Below are positions 8,138 through 16,655 of a DNA stretch of 64,000 nt, in pieces; position 1 is the stretch's first letter, and every line of letters begins with the position of its first letter. The notes under the pieces were generated by a model. That model ran no database searches. It had not been told where the DNA came from and worked only from the letters and a program-made list of their open reading frames with translations. Source of the DNA: Roseomonas xinghualingensis (GTDB lineage Bacteria > Pseudomonadota > Alphaproteobacteria > Acetobacterales > Acetobacteraceae); assembly GCF_025791835.1 (NCBI RefSeq), contig NZ_JAOXLP010000006.1, positions 1-64,000 of the forward strand, read 5' to 3'. The position numbers and the translations under genes were made by a program.

Positions 8138-8716
8138 ATGTCCCTTCTTGATCGCCTTCAGGCCACCCTTCTCACCGGCGCGCTGCTGCTGGCCCCGCCC
8201 GCCTGGGCGGCAGCCCCGCTGACAGAGGAAACAGCGGCGGCCATGGGCAGCTTCCTGCAGATCTGCGCGCGTGTGCTGACGGGTGGCGACAGCGCCGGGG
8301 CGGCGAAGGAGGCCGGTTTCACTGCCCTGCCCGCGGAACGCGCAGCGCCGCTGCTGGGCCGGGCGCAAGGCCAAGTGATGGTGGCGCGCGGCGGCGCGGT
8401 GGGAGGGATCGTGCTGCTGCTGACCTCGCAACCGCTGGCATGCTCCATGCGGCTGCAGCGGATGGATGTGGAGACGGCGGAGGCGCTGTTCGTGCGGCTG
8501 GCGGAAGGCGTGGCACGGCCAGGGCTGACGGTGACGCGGGCCTTCGATGGCAACGTGCCGGTGCCGGGCGCGGGGGTGGCGCGGCAGATCACCTACCGGC
8601 TGTCCACCGGCGTCGCGGGGCGGCCCGATTTCGCGCTGGCCTTCACCGGCGATGCCGATCCGCGCGCCGGGACCCAGGGCGTGCTGACCTTCGGGACGAC
8701 CGCGCCGAGGCCGTAG
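8138..8716 (+). CDS. Exported protein of unknown function
   Basis: A 192-aa protein with a signal peptide (LLTGALLLAPPAWAAAP, cleaved near residue 25). I do not recognise a domain. The mature part has two cysteines about 60 residues apart (LQICARVL and LACSMRL) that could form a disulfide, and a C-terminal strand-rich segment. Codon usage and third-position GC match neighbours, and no overlapping gene explains the frame. GGAAGG lies close before the ATG. Single gene between a divergent dehydrogenase and a convergent oxidoreductase. Confidence 0.6.
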   Translation: MSLLDRLQATLLTGALLLAPPAWAAAPLTEETAAAMGSFLQICARVLTGGDSAGAAKEAGFTALPAERAAPLLGRAQGQVMVARGGAVGGIVLLLTSQPLACSMRLQRMDVETAEALFVRLAEGVARPGLTVTRAFDGNVPVPGAGVARQITYRLSTGVAGRPDFALAFTGDADPRAGTQGVLTFGTTAPRP

Positions 8717-8738
8717 CCCCGGCGAAGCCCGGGAAGGA

Positions 8739-11700
8739 TCACTCGGCAGCCATGGCGGGGGCCGGCGCATCCAGGCGCGCGGCGATGGATGCGAGGCGCG
8801 GGCGCGTCTTCGCGATATTCGTCTCCTTGATGGGTCCGAAGCCACGGATGCCGGCCCAGCCCTCGATCCATTCGAGGATGATGCCATGGGTGCCCGCACC
8901 AAGGCGCGGGAGCATGGCGTCGAGGCCCTGGCGGAACTCGGCGATGAGGGCACGTTCGGTGCGACGCTCCGAGGTGTGGCCAAAGGGATCTAGCGCCGTG
9001 CCGCGGAGGATCTTGCCGTACCGGAGCAGCGACATGGCGCGGAGCATCCAGGGGCCGAACTCGCGCTTCGCGGGACGGCCTGTGTGGGGATCGATGCGGG
9101 AAAGGATGGGCGGGGCGAGGTGCAGGACCTTGCGCGTCGTGCCGGCGAAGTGGCTGTCCAGTGATTTCTGCCAAGCGGTGTCGGCGTGGAGGCGGGCGAC
9201 CTCGTACTCGTCCTTATAGGCCATCAGGCGGTGAAGCTGGGCGGCGACGGCACGGGCGATGTCTTCGCCGGCCTGCCCGCGGATTTTCGCGACATAGTCG
9301 GCGTAGTCCTTCGCATAGGCGGCGCTCTGGTAGGCGGTGAGGTCGGCTGCGCGGCGGGCAACCAGGGCATCGAGTGTTTCGGGCGCCTTCGGCGCGGCGG
9401 GCGCTTCCAGGGCGGCGGCGCGGCCAAGGGCGGCGGCGCGGCCAAGGGCGGCGGCGCGGCCAAGGGCAAAGGCCTGCTTGTTGCGGTCGATGGCGGTGCC
9501 GTTCAGTTCCAGAGCACGGTTGATGGCTGCTTCGGTGAGCGGAAGAAGGCCGCGCTGGAAGGCGGCACCGAGCAGGAAGACGTTGAGGAAGATGGCATCG
9601 CCCAGAGCCTCTTCCACGCGATGCGCGGCGGGCAGCGCGATGAGGTCACGCGAGACGGCGCGAAGATTGTCCAGGATGGGAGCTGCTTCGGCGCGCGGCG
9701 TGCCGAGGAGATAGCCGGCAGTGGCGGCGAGTTCGGCATTGACGATGGTCGTGGTGCGGTCCCGCGAGAGAAGCGGACGCACGGAGAGACCATGGGCGCC
9801 AATGGCGTCGGCGGCGATCAGGAGATCTGCCTGGCCGGCGCCGATGCGCGGGCCAGCCAGGGTTCCGGGCGCCGCGCCTTCCGCGCCGATGCGGAGCTGG
9901 GCCTGCACGCCGCCACCCTTCTGGGCGAGGCCGAGCTGATCCATCGTGCGGACGGGGCGGCCATCGATATGCGCGGCCATGGCGAGGATGGCGGAGAGCG
10001 CCGTGACGCCCTGGCCGCCGATGCCGGCGAGGACAATGTTCCAGGCCTCTCCACGCAAGGCCGGTTGCGGCGGATCGGGCAGGTTGGCGGGAAGGGCATC
10101 GGCTTCGGGATGGGCCGCGACCTTGGCACCTTCCAGCGTGACGAAGGAGGGGCAGAAGCCCTTCAGGCAGGAGAAGTCCTGGTTGCAGGCGCTCTGGTCG
10201 ATCATGCGCTTCTGCCCGAACTCCGTCTGCACGGGCTGCACGGCGAGGCAGTTGGATTGCACGCCGCAATCGCCGCAATCCTCGCAGACGCGCGGATTGA
10301 TGACGACGCGCTTCGTCGCGGCAGGGGCCGTGCCGCGCTTGCGGTGGCGGCGGCGTTCGGTGGCGCATTCCTGGTCATAGATCAGGATGGTCACGCCCTT
10401 GGTTTCGCGCAGCCGCTTCTGCACGGCGTCCAGTTGGTCACGGTGATGGAAGGTGACGGTCTTCGGGACCATCAGATCGTGCTGGTGGCGCGTGGGATCA
10501 TCGGAGAGGACGGCGATGGCGGCGGCGCCCTCGGCCGCCATCTGCGCGGCGATGCGGGGAACCGTCATCTCCGCTTCCGGCGTCTGGCCGCCGGTCATGG
10601 CGACGGCGCCGTTCACCAGGATCTTGTAGGTCATGTTCGCCTTCGCGGCGATCGCGGACCGGATGGCGAGGCTGCCGGAATGCGAATAGGTGCCGTCGCC
10701 GATATTGGCGAAGACGTGAGGGGCTTCCACGAAATGCATCTGCCCAAGCCAGGGCGCCCCCTCCCCGCCCATCTGGGTGAAGACCTCGGTGGAACGGTCC
10801 ATCCAGGTGGCCATGTAGTGGCAGCCGATGCCGGCCATGGCGCGGGATCCCTCGGGCACCTTCGTTGAGGTGTTGTGAGGGCAACCGGGGCAGAACCAGG
10901 GCTGGCGCAGGGTGATGGGCGGGCGAGCGGCTTCCGTGAGCGCCTTCAAAGTGGCGAGGCGGGCGGCCATGCTGTCCGGGCGCGGGTCGGGCGGCAGGCG
11001 GGCATCAAGGGCGTGGGCGACGGAGGCGGCGTCGAGTTCTGTCAGTTCGGACAGGAGGGGCGCGCCGCTGGCGTCGCGCTTGCCGGTGATGCGGGGAGCA
11101 TTGGGCTGGCCGTAGAGGGCGCCGCGCAACTGGTTTTCCAGGAAGGAGCGGCCGTCCTCGACGACGAGGATTTCCTCGAGTCCGTCCGCGAAGGCACGGG
11201 CTGCTTCGGCATCGAGTGGCCAGGCAAGGCCGGCCTTCCAGATGCGGATACCGAGGAGCCGGGCGGCGTCTTCGCCCAGGCCGAGATCGAGCATGGCCTG
11301 GCGCATCGTGGCATAGGCCTTGCCGCGCACGGCGATGCCGAAGCGGGCGCGCGGGGAATCCAGCACCACGCGGTCCAGCCCATTGGCGCGGGCGAAGGCG
11401 ATGGCTGCGGGCAGGCGCGTGAGGCGCAGGCGGCGTTCCTGTGTGAGCACGATGTCGCGCAGCCGGATGTGGCGACCGTCCTCGCCCTCAAAATCTCCTT
11501 CCGGGATCAGCGGGGTCCAGGCGGGATCAATGCGGAAGGTGGCGCTGGCATCCATGGTATCGGCCACGCATTTCATCCCGGCCCAGGTGCCGGCGAAGCG
11601 CGAGAGGGCGATGCCCTTCAGGCCGAATTCGAGGATCTCACCAACGCCCGAGGGATCGAGGAAGGGGATCTCCAGATCCATGAAAGCGTGGTCGGAGGCA

Positions 11701-12179
11701 TTGGCGACCGTGGACGACTTCGCGGAGGGGTCATCGCCCGCGAGGGCCAGAACACCGCCGAGCGGGGAAGTCCCGGCCATGTTCGCATGGCGCAGCACAT
11801 CGCCGCTGCGGTCTACTCCCGGCCCCTTGCCGTACCAGATGGCGAAGACGCCATCCTTCTTTCCATCGTTGAACAGGTTGGCCTGCTGGCTCCCCCAGCA
11901 GGCGGTGGCGGCGAGATCCTCGTTCAAGCCAGGTTGGGCGACGACCCCGGCTTCGAGCAAGCGCTTCGACTGCTTCTGCAATTCCTTGTCATAGGTGCCC
12001 AGCGGACTGCCACGATAGCCGCTGATAAAGCCCGCCGTGTCATGGCCGGCGGCGCGGTCGAGCGCGCGCTGCTCCAGCGGCAGGCGGACCAGGGCCTGGA
12101 TGCCGGTCATCAGCACCGGTTCGGAACTGGATTCCCAGCGGTCCTCCAGCCTCACGCCGTTCCGCTGCACGCTTCCCAT
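8739..12179 (-). CDS. Fused indolepyruvate ferredoxin oxidoreductase
   Basis: A 1146-aa single-chain 2-oxoacid:ferredoxin oxidoreductase of the indolepyruvate family, oxidatively decarboxylating aryl pyruvates (from aromatic amino acids) to acyl-CoA. Domains in order: N-terminal pyruvate-binding half with RGSPLGTYD; TPP half with FCPGCPHNTS (about 429-438) and GDGTYSHSG (about 494-502); a Cys-rich Fe-S segment starting CEDCGDCG near 632; the gamma domain opening NIVLAGIGGQGV (about 714-725); and a C-terminal DUF6537-like domain. The start was set by AGGAG six bases before ATG 12179. The gamma/C-terminal linker holds three GRAAAL repeats (see 9411-9464). A divergent Lrp-type gene is the likely regulator. 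Confidence 0.92.
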   Translation of the reverse strand: MGSVQRNGVRLEDRWESSSEPVLMTGIQALVRLPLEQRALDRAAGHDTAGFISGYRGSPLGTYDKELQKQSKRLLEAGVVAQPGLNEDLAATACWGSQQANLFNDGKKDGVFAIWYGKGPGVDRSGDVLRHANMAGTSPLGGVLALAGDDPSAKSSTVANASDHAFMDLEIPFLDPSGVGEILEFGLKGIALSRFAGTWAGMKCVADTMDASATFRIDPAWTPLIPEGDFEGEDGRHIRLRDIVLTQERRLRLTRLPAAIAFARANGLDRVVLDSPRARFGIAVRGKAYATMRQAMLDLGLGEDAARLLGIRIWKAGLAWPLDAEAARAFADGLEEILVVEDGRSFLENQLRGALYGQPNAPRITGKRDASGAPLLSELTELDAASVAHALDARLPPDPRPDSMAARLATLKALTEAARPPITLRQPWFCPGCPHNTSTKVPEGSRAMAGIGCHYMATWMDRSTEVFTQMGGEGAPWLGQMHFVEAPHVFANIGDGTYSHSGSLAIRSAIAAKANMTYKILVNGAVAMTGGQTPEAEMTVPRIAAQMAAEGAAAIAVLSDDPTRHQHDLMVPKTVTFHHRDQLDAVQKRLRETKGVTILIYDQECATERRRHRKRGTAPAATKRVVINPRVCEDCGDCGVQSNCLAVQPVQTEFGQKRMIDQSACNQDFSCLKGFCPSFVTLEGAKVAAHPEADALPANLPDPPQPALRGEAWNIVLAGIGGQGVTALSAILAMAAHIDGRPVRTMDQLGLAQKGGGVQAQLRIGAEGAAPGTLAGPRIGAGQADLLIAADAIGAHGLSVRPLLSRDRTTTIVNAELAATAGYLLGTPRAEAAPILDNLRAVSRDLIALPAAHRVEEALGDAIFLNVFLLGAAFQRGLLPLTEAAINRALELNGTAIDRNKQAFALGRAAALGRAAALGRAAALEAPAAPKAPETLDALVARRAADLTAYQSAAYAKDYADYVAKIRGQAGEDIARAVAAQLHRLMAYKDEYEVARLHADTAWQKSLDSHFAGTTRKVLHLAPPILSRIDPHTGRPAKREFGPWMLRAMSLLRYGKILRGTALDPFGHTSERRTERALIAEFRQGLDAMLPRLGAGTHGIILEWIEGWAGIRGFGPIKETNIAKTRPRLASIAARLDAPAPAMAAE
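9411..9464. repeat. 18-bp tandem repeat, three exact copies, inside the oxidoreductase gene
   Basis: The unit GGCGGCGGCGCGGCCAAG occurs three times without mismatch. It is in frame and encodes a repeated six-residue Gly-Arg-Ala-Ala-Ala-Leu linker motif at about residues 906-923, so copy-number change would keep the frame. Confidence 0.95.
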
Positions 12180-12325
12180 CGACGGCTCCTTGAGCCCCTT
12201 CTTCCGGGGGCTCGTTCTCATTCCTGGATATGGGAGAGAATGGCGCGGATATCGCGGGGGATTCCTTCCGTTTTCTGTTGTGCACCGCCGAAGATACGGA
12301 AGATGCTTCTGCAAACGGGGGAATC

Positions 12326-12778
12326 ATGGACGCCACGGACCGACGTATCCTGCGCGTGCTCTCACGGCGCGGGCGGCTCTCCAACGCGGAACTGGCCGAG
12401 GAGGTGGGGCTCTCCCCCTCCCCTTGCTGGACGCGGGTGCGGCGGCTGGAGGCGGCCGGGGTCATCAAGGGCTATGTAGCGTTGCTGGACCAGGCGGCGC
12501 TGGGATTGCCGGACACCGTGTTCCTGGAAGTGATGATGGAGAAACATGACGAGGCAGCGCTGCGCCGCTTCGAGGAGGCGGTGCACCAGATCCCGGAGAT
12601 CCTGGAATGCCACCTCGTCACCGGGGAGTATGACTACATCATCAAGGCGGCGGTGGGCGGCACCGCCGGATACGAAAACCTGTTGCGCGAGAAGATCTAC
12701 CGACTTCCCGGGGTGCGGCACACGCGCAGCGCCTTCGCGCTGCGCTGCCTGAAGAAGGAAGTCTCGGCGGTGCCGTGA
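12326..12778 (+). CDS. Lrp/AsnC family transcriptional regulator
   Basis: A 150-aa feast/famine regulator. An N-terminal winged helix-turn-helix (about 3-60: DRRILRVLSRRGRLSNAELA then GLSPSPCWTRVRRLE) is followed by a RAM/ligand domain (about 65-145) with the conserved VTGEYDYIIKA stretch. It is transcribed divergently from the indolepyruvate oxidoreductase across 146 bp, a usual arrangement for Lrp proteins controlling amino-acid catabolism, so aromatic amino-acid response is likely. Start ATG 12326 gives the family's usual length; earlier in-frame codons have no support. Confidence 0.9.
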   Translation: MDATDRRILRVLSRRGRLSNAELAEEVGLSPSPCWTRVRRLEAAGVIKGYVALLDQAALGLPDTVFLEVMMEKHDEAALRRFEEAVHQIPEILECHLVTGEYDYIIKAAVGGTAGYENLLREKIYRLPGVRHTRSAFALRCLKKEVSAVP

Positions 12779-12787
12779 CGGCCCCCC

Positions 12788-13756
12788 TCAGAAAAGATCA
12801 AGGCCGGGCACCGAAAAGCGCGGAACCTCCGGCAGGGGCTGCAACTCGCCGATTGCAACCGCCATGTCGAGGTAGGAAACGGCGCCGCTTGCCACCAGGC
12901 CAGTGGAATGCGCGAGTTCGGCTGGCGTCGCATCCCGTTCCAGTGCCGCGCGGTAGTGGCCGGCGACCCAGGCCTCGTCGCTCAGCCCATCGTAAAGGGC
13001 GATATGCATCTCGGTTTCCATCAGCGTCGCATAAAGGATGTGCAGCGCGCTCGGGTCTGAGGCGATGGCGGACTGCCAGATCGTCAGGCTCGCCGGGTCG
13101 GGTGTCATGTTCAGCATTGCGTCATAGGCGCGTATGACAGCGGCTCCGGCGAGATCGGGAATCCAGAGGCCGGTGGGATGACTTGCCTCGAAGGCCTGCG
13201 CTGCCTCGGGAAGGCTGGCGAGCCAGACCGTGAGATCAGCGAGCGGCACGCCCTGGCCAAGGGCCCATGTGAGGTAATCGAGCGCGTCGAGCTCCGGAGC
13301 GAAGCCGAACAGGGAAGTGTAGATGAGGGTGATCTGCCCTGTCTGGTCCAGCCCCGCCAACCGCCCCTGGGCGTCCGGTGTACTCAGGAACATCCCGGCG
13401 AGCGCCTGCAGCGTGATGCCGCCGTTCAGCAAGGTGCCGAAGGTGGCGCTGTCCCAGCCGCTGATGCTGAACCCAGTTGTGGCTTCATAAATCCTGGCCA
13501 GTACGGCGCTCTGGGAGGCACCGTCGAGCTCAAGGCGCCCGTCCGCTGCCGTGAGATCCTCCACCGAATCCAGGCGCAGGGCCTCGCCGTTCCTCCAGCG
13601 GAGAATCAGTCCGTCAGGAGCCAGATGGATGGAGCCGAGTTCATCGGCGGCGCGGATGGTCACGGCATGCCCCGCATGCGAGACGGCGGACCAGTCGCCG
13701 GCCCGCCCGTTCTCCAGGATGGTGGCGGGCATCTTGCCCGCGGCCGTAATGGCCAT
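12788..13756 (-). CDS. DUF4214-like repeat protein
   Basis: A 322-aa protein. The first 75 residues look beta-rich (IRAADELGSIHLAPDGLILRW). The rest holds about three to four imperfect helical repeats of roughly 50 residues, each opening with an ARIYEATTGF / LIYTSLFGF / IRAYDAMLNM type motif and ending with a SLPEAAQAFEA-type helix. This is the DUF4214 (phycobilisome-linker-like) pattern found in many exported RTX-type and surface proteins. No signal peptide or RTX nonapeptides are present, so if exported it would use a C-terminal type I signal; the C-terminus (VPGLDLF) ends in hydrophobic residues as such signals often do. Role unknown. Confidence 0.65.
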   Translation of the reverse strand: MAITAAGKMPATILENGRAGDWSAVSHAGHAVTIRAADELGSIHLAPDGLILRWRNGEALRLDSVEDLTAADGRLELDGASQSAVLARIYEATTGFSISGWDSATFGTLLNGGITLQALAGMFLSTPDAQGRLAGLDQTGQITLIYTSLFGFAPELDALDYLTWALGQGVPLADLTVWLASLPEAAQAFEASHPTGLWIPDLAGAAVIRAYDAMLNMTPDPASLTIWQSAIASDPSALHILYATLMETEMHIALYDGLSDEAWVAGHYRAALERDATPAELAHSTGLVASGAVSYLDMAVAIGELQPLPEVPRFSVPGLDLF

Positions 13757-13850
13757 AGCTGGTTCCGCTCACGTCGTTTTGACGGGAGCGATAGGTCCAT
13801 CCGGCGGGTGAAGACCGGCTTAACGCGGCCGGCTTATCGTTTACGCCTGT

Positions 13851-14207
13851 TCAGGCGGCGGCGGCACCCGAAAGCGGGGCGTCCATGGCATCCCGCATGG
13901 CGCGGGCCCAGCGCGGCGCGGCGCCCAGAAGCCCATCCAGCAGGCGGATCGGCAGGGTCTCGGCATATTCCAGCGCCGTCACGGCGCGGGGGTCCCATTC
14001 GGCAGCCAGGGTATCGACCAGATGCTCGCTGGCGTGGCGGGGGGCATGGCCCTCGCGGATCAGGGTGCGAACGCGGCGCGCAGCCACGAGAATCCGGGCC
14101 GCGGCCTCATGGCGCAGGCGCTCGGCAAGATTGTCGTTGGCAATCTCGGCCAGGGCCTCCAGCGCCGCATGCTGGCGGACATGATCGGGACCCATGGGGT
14201 CGGGCAT
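13851..14207 (-). CDS. Small helical protein of unknown function
   Basis: A 118-aa protein that I do not recognise. It is predicted mostly alpha-helical, Ala/Arg/Leu-rich, with NDNLAERLRHEAAARILVAARR near residues 24-45 and RAVTALEYAETLPIRLLDGLL in the middle. No signal peptide or membrane segment. The ATG at 14207 is preceded by AAGGAA at good spacing. It lies upstream of the DUF4214-like gene on the same strand and is divergent from the Sco1 gene. Codon use matches neighbours, so it is probably a real cytoplasmic gene. Confidence 0.55.
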   Translation of the reverse strand: MPDPMGPDHVRQHAALEALAEIANDNLAERLRHEAAARILVAARRVRTLIREGHAPRHASEHLVDTLAAEWDPRAVTALEYAETLPIRLLDGLLGAAPRWARAMRDAMDAPLSGAAAA

Positions 14208-14340
14208 CGGCTTTCCTTCCTTCTTTGGCCTGGCTTTCCGGCGGTTGGGGGAGCTGTCCGGCTGGGCAGATGCGGAACGACAGGGTTGGGAACGCCTCTA
14301 CCCGGTCCCGCGTTGCATGTGCTGCGCTATATGTCGGGCC

Positions 14341-14994
14341 ATGACCCGCGCCATCCGCATCGCCGTTCTTGTCCTGATCCTCGCCTTCGCCGCTGTCTGG
14401 GGGGCCGCCTTCATCGCCCGCCGCCCAGGCGAGGGGGTGGGGGCATCCTTCGCCCGGCTGCTGGGCAATGCCCCGCCGCCCAGCGCCGGGGGCGTGGTGC
14501 TGCCCTCCGGCACCTCCCTCGGTGGCCCCTTCACCCTGGTGGATCAGAACGGGCGGACCGTGACCCAGGACGACCTACGCGGGAAGCTCTCGCTGGTCTT
14601 CTTCGGCTTCACCTTCTGCCCGGATGTCTGCCCGACCGAGCTTCAGGCGATGGGCCAGGTGATGGACATGCTGGGACCGCAGGCGGAACAGGTCCGCCCC
14701 ATCTTCATCACGGTGGACCCGGAGCGGGACACCCCGGCGAAGATGAAAGAGTATGTGGGGCTGTTTCACCCCTCCATCACCGGGCTGACCGGCACGAAGG
14801 AGCAGGTGGCCGCCGCCGCGCGGGCCTGGCGGGTCTATTACAACAAGGTGACCCCGCCCGGTGCCTCGGACTACCTGATGGATCACTCCTCCTACACCTA
14901 TCTGATGGGCCGGGACGGGTCGTTGCGGTCGCTGTTCCGGCCGGGGGTGAGCCCGGAGGAGATGGTGGCGGCAATCCGGGCCAATCTCGGATAA
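14341..14994 (+). CDS. SCO1/SenC family copper chaperone
   Basis: A 217-aa membrane-anchored thioredoxin-fold protein that delivers copper to the CuA site of cytochrome c oxidase. A single N-terminal transmembrane helix (about 7-25) is followed by a periplasmic domain with the copper ligands Cys93 and Cys97 in FCPDVCPTE and His182 in MDHSSYTY; the FITVDPERDTP stretch is also conserved. Start ATG 14341 places the helix at the N-terminus; an ATG eight codons upstream is possible. No oxidase genes lie in the window. Confidence 0.92.
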   Translation: MTRAIRIAVLVLILAFAAVWGAAFIARRPGEGVGASFARLLGNAPPPSAGGVVLPSGTSLGGPFTLVDQNGRTVTQDDLRGKLSLVFFGFTFCPDVCPTELQAMGQVMDMLGPQAEQVRPIFITVDPERDTPAKMKEYVGLFHPSITGLTGTKEQVAAAARAWRVYYNKVTPPGASDYLMDHSSYTYLMGRDGSLRSLFRPGVSPEEMVAAIRANLG

Positions 14995-15067
14995 CCGAAC
15001 GGGGCGGCCCAGCCCCGCGCCCCGTGCGGTTGCACAGGCGGGGTGGATTGCGGCAAGCAGCACCGCC

Positions 15068-16330
15068 ATGCCCGACGCACTTCCCTCCCCTGCCCCGATA
15101 TCGCTGGCCAAGGACAAGATCCGCATCCTGCTGCTGGAGGGTGTCTCCGACAGCGCGGTCGCGACCTTGCAGGCGGCCGGCTACTCCAACATCCGGCGCG
15201 AGAAGAAGGCGCTGGACGAAGCCGCGCTGAAGGAGGCCATCAAGGGCGTCCATATGCTCGGCATCCGCTCCCGCACGCGCGTGACCAAGGCGGTGCTGGA
15301 GGAGGCGGACCGGCTGATCGCCATCGGCTGCTTCTGCATCGGAACGGACCAGGTGGACCTGGGCGAGGCACGCCGGCGCGGCATCCCCGTGTTCAACGCG
15401 CCCTTCTCCAACACGCGCTCAGTGGCCGAGCTGGTGATGGGCGAGATCGTGATGCTGCTGCGCGGGATCCCCGGCCGCTCGAACAACGCGCATATCGGGG
15501 TGTGGGACAAGTCCGCGGCCGATTCGCGTGAGGTGCGCAGCAAGACGCTCGGCATCGTCGGCTACGGCAATATCGGCGCCCAGGTCTCGGTTCTGGCCGA
15601 GGCCTTCGGCATGCGCGTGATCTATTACGACACCATCCCGAAGCTGCCGCATGGCAATGCCATGTCCATGCCTTCGCTGCGCTCGCTGCTCAAAACCGCC
15701 GATGTGGTGACGCTGCATGTGCCGGAGACTCAGGGGACGCAGGGGCTGATCGGCGCCGATGAGATCGCGCTGATGAAGCCCGGCTCGGTGCTGATCAACA
15801 ATGCCCGTGGGCGCGTGCTCGACCTCGATGCGCTCAAGGCGGCCCTGGAGTCCGGCCATCTGAGCGGCGCCGCGGTGGACGTGTTCCCCGAGGAGCCGGA
15901 GAAGAACACCGATCCCTTCACCTCCCCGCTCCAGGGCCTGCGGAACGTGATTCTGACGCCACATATCGGCGGCAGCACGGTGGAGGCGCAGTCCCGCATC
16001 GGCGAGGAGACCGGGCGCAAGCTGTCCGATTATTCTGATACCGGCGCGACACTGGGCGCTGTGAACTTCCCCGAGGCGGTGCTGCCGGCCCGGCCACGCG
16101 GCGCCCGCTTCCTGCATGTGCATGGCAACCACCCTGGCACCCTCGCGGCGCTCAACGAGGTGTTCACGCGGCACGGCGCGAACATCGCTGGCCAGTACCT
16201 GCAGACGGATTCCGAGATCGGCTATGTGGTGGTCGATGCGGAAGGGCTGCGGGACGCGCAGGCCGTGCTGGAGGAACTGCGCAAGCTGCCGGGAACAGTG
16301 CGGGCGCGGCTGCTTTACGAGCGGAGCTGA
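15068..16330 (+). CDS. serA: D-3-phosphoglycerate dehydrogenase
   Basis: A 420-aa NAD-dependent enzyme converting 3-phosphoglycerate to phosphohydroxypyruvate, the first step of serine synthesis. The Rossmann motif is VGYGNIGAQ (about 160). The catalytic set is seen as NNARGRVLDL (Arg), the EEPEKN region (Glu) and TPHIGGST (His). A C-terminal ACT domain (about 345-420) with HVHGNHPGTLAALN should bind serine for feedback control. Length and architecture match the short E. coli-like type rather than the long mycobacterial type. It stands alone downstream of the Sco gene. Confidence 0.95.
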   Translation: MPDALPSPAPISLAKDKIRILLLEGVSDSAVATLQAAGYSNIRREKKALDEAALKEAIKGVHMLGIRSRTRVTKAVLEEADRLIAIGCFCIGTDQVDLGEARRRGIPVFNAPFSNTRSVAELVMGEIVMLLRGIPGRSNNAHIGVWDKSAADSREVRSKTLGIVGYGNIGAQVSVLAEAFGMRVIYYDTIPKLPHGNAMSMPSLRSLLKTADVVTLHVPETQGTQGLIGADEIALMKPGSVLINNARGRVLDLDALKAALESGHLSGAAVDVFPEEPEKNTDPFTSPLQGLRNVILTPHIGGSTVEAQSRIGEETGRKLSDYSDTGATLGAVNFPEAVLPARPRGARFLHVHGNHPGTLAALNEVFTRHGANIAGQYLQTDSEIGYVVVDAEGLRDAQAVLEELRKLPGTVRARLLYERS

Positions 16331-16655
16331 ACCGGCCTCCGGGAGGCGCTGCCTTCCGGACCCTCCGCCGGGCTGGCAGCAGCCATCCCGGCCTCCCCTT
16401 GCAGATTTTCCGGGATAGGGCGCCGGCTGCGGCGCCACGGGCAGGCGAGTTGGGCATGCGGGCCAACAGCCGGCTGCCGGAGGCCAGGACCACAGGCGCG
16501 CTTCCCGGCAGATCGCGGGCCCGGCGGCAAAGTCCCTGGAGATTACTCCCCGGTAGTGGCGTACCGGCCTCCTCCATGCATAAAGACTCTCTGGCGGAGC
16601 CGTGCTTTTCCGGCCTTCCGGCCCTACGCGCGGCGCCTGACCGGAGGAGTGCGTG
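16331..16655 (+). other. 325-bp non-coding leader before the monooxygenase/ABC operon
   Basis: No convincing gene is present. It contains at least one perfect hairpin (GGCGCCG/CGGCGCC, loop GCTG, 16419-16436), further GC-rich inverted segments, and ends with the GGAGGA ribosome site of the next gene. I tried to fit common riboswitch cores (FMN, cobalamin, SAM) and none fits. The promoter of the downstream operon must lie here, but no clear -35/-10 pair stands out. Confidence 0.5.

Noticed and set aside
9186..10868. Open frame of about 560 codons antisense to the indolepyruvate oxidoreductase
   Set aside because: Low-complexity Gly/Asp/His-rich translation with no domain, explained by codon-position GC bias of the real gene.
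12293..12313. GAAGATGCTTC partial inverted repeat as an Lrp operator between the divergent genes
   Set aside because: The arms are only 4 bp, and Lrp sites are too degenerate to call from one short match.
16331..16655. Possible FMN, cobalamin or SAM riboswitch before the flavin monooxygenase
   Set aside because: Segments such as CCCGGCAG looked suggestive, but the required conserved cores and junction order are not present.
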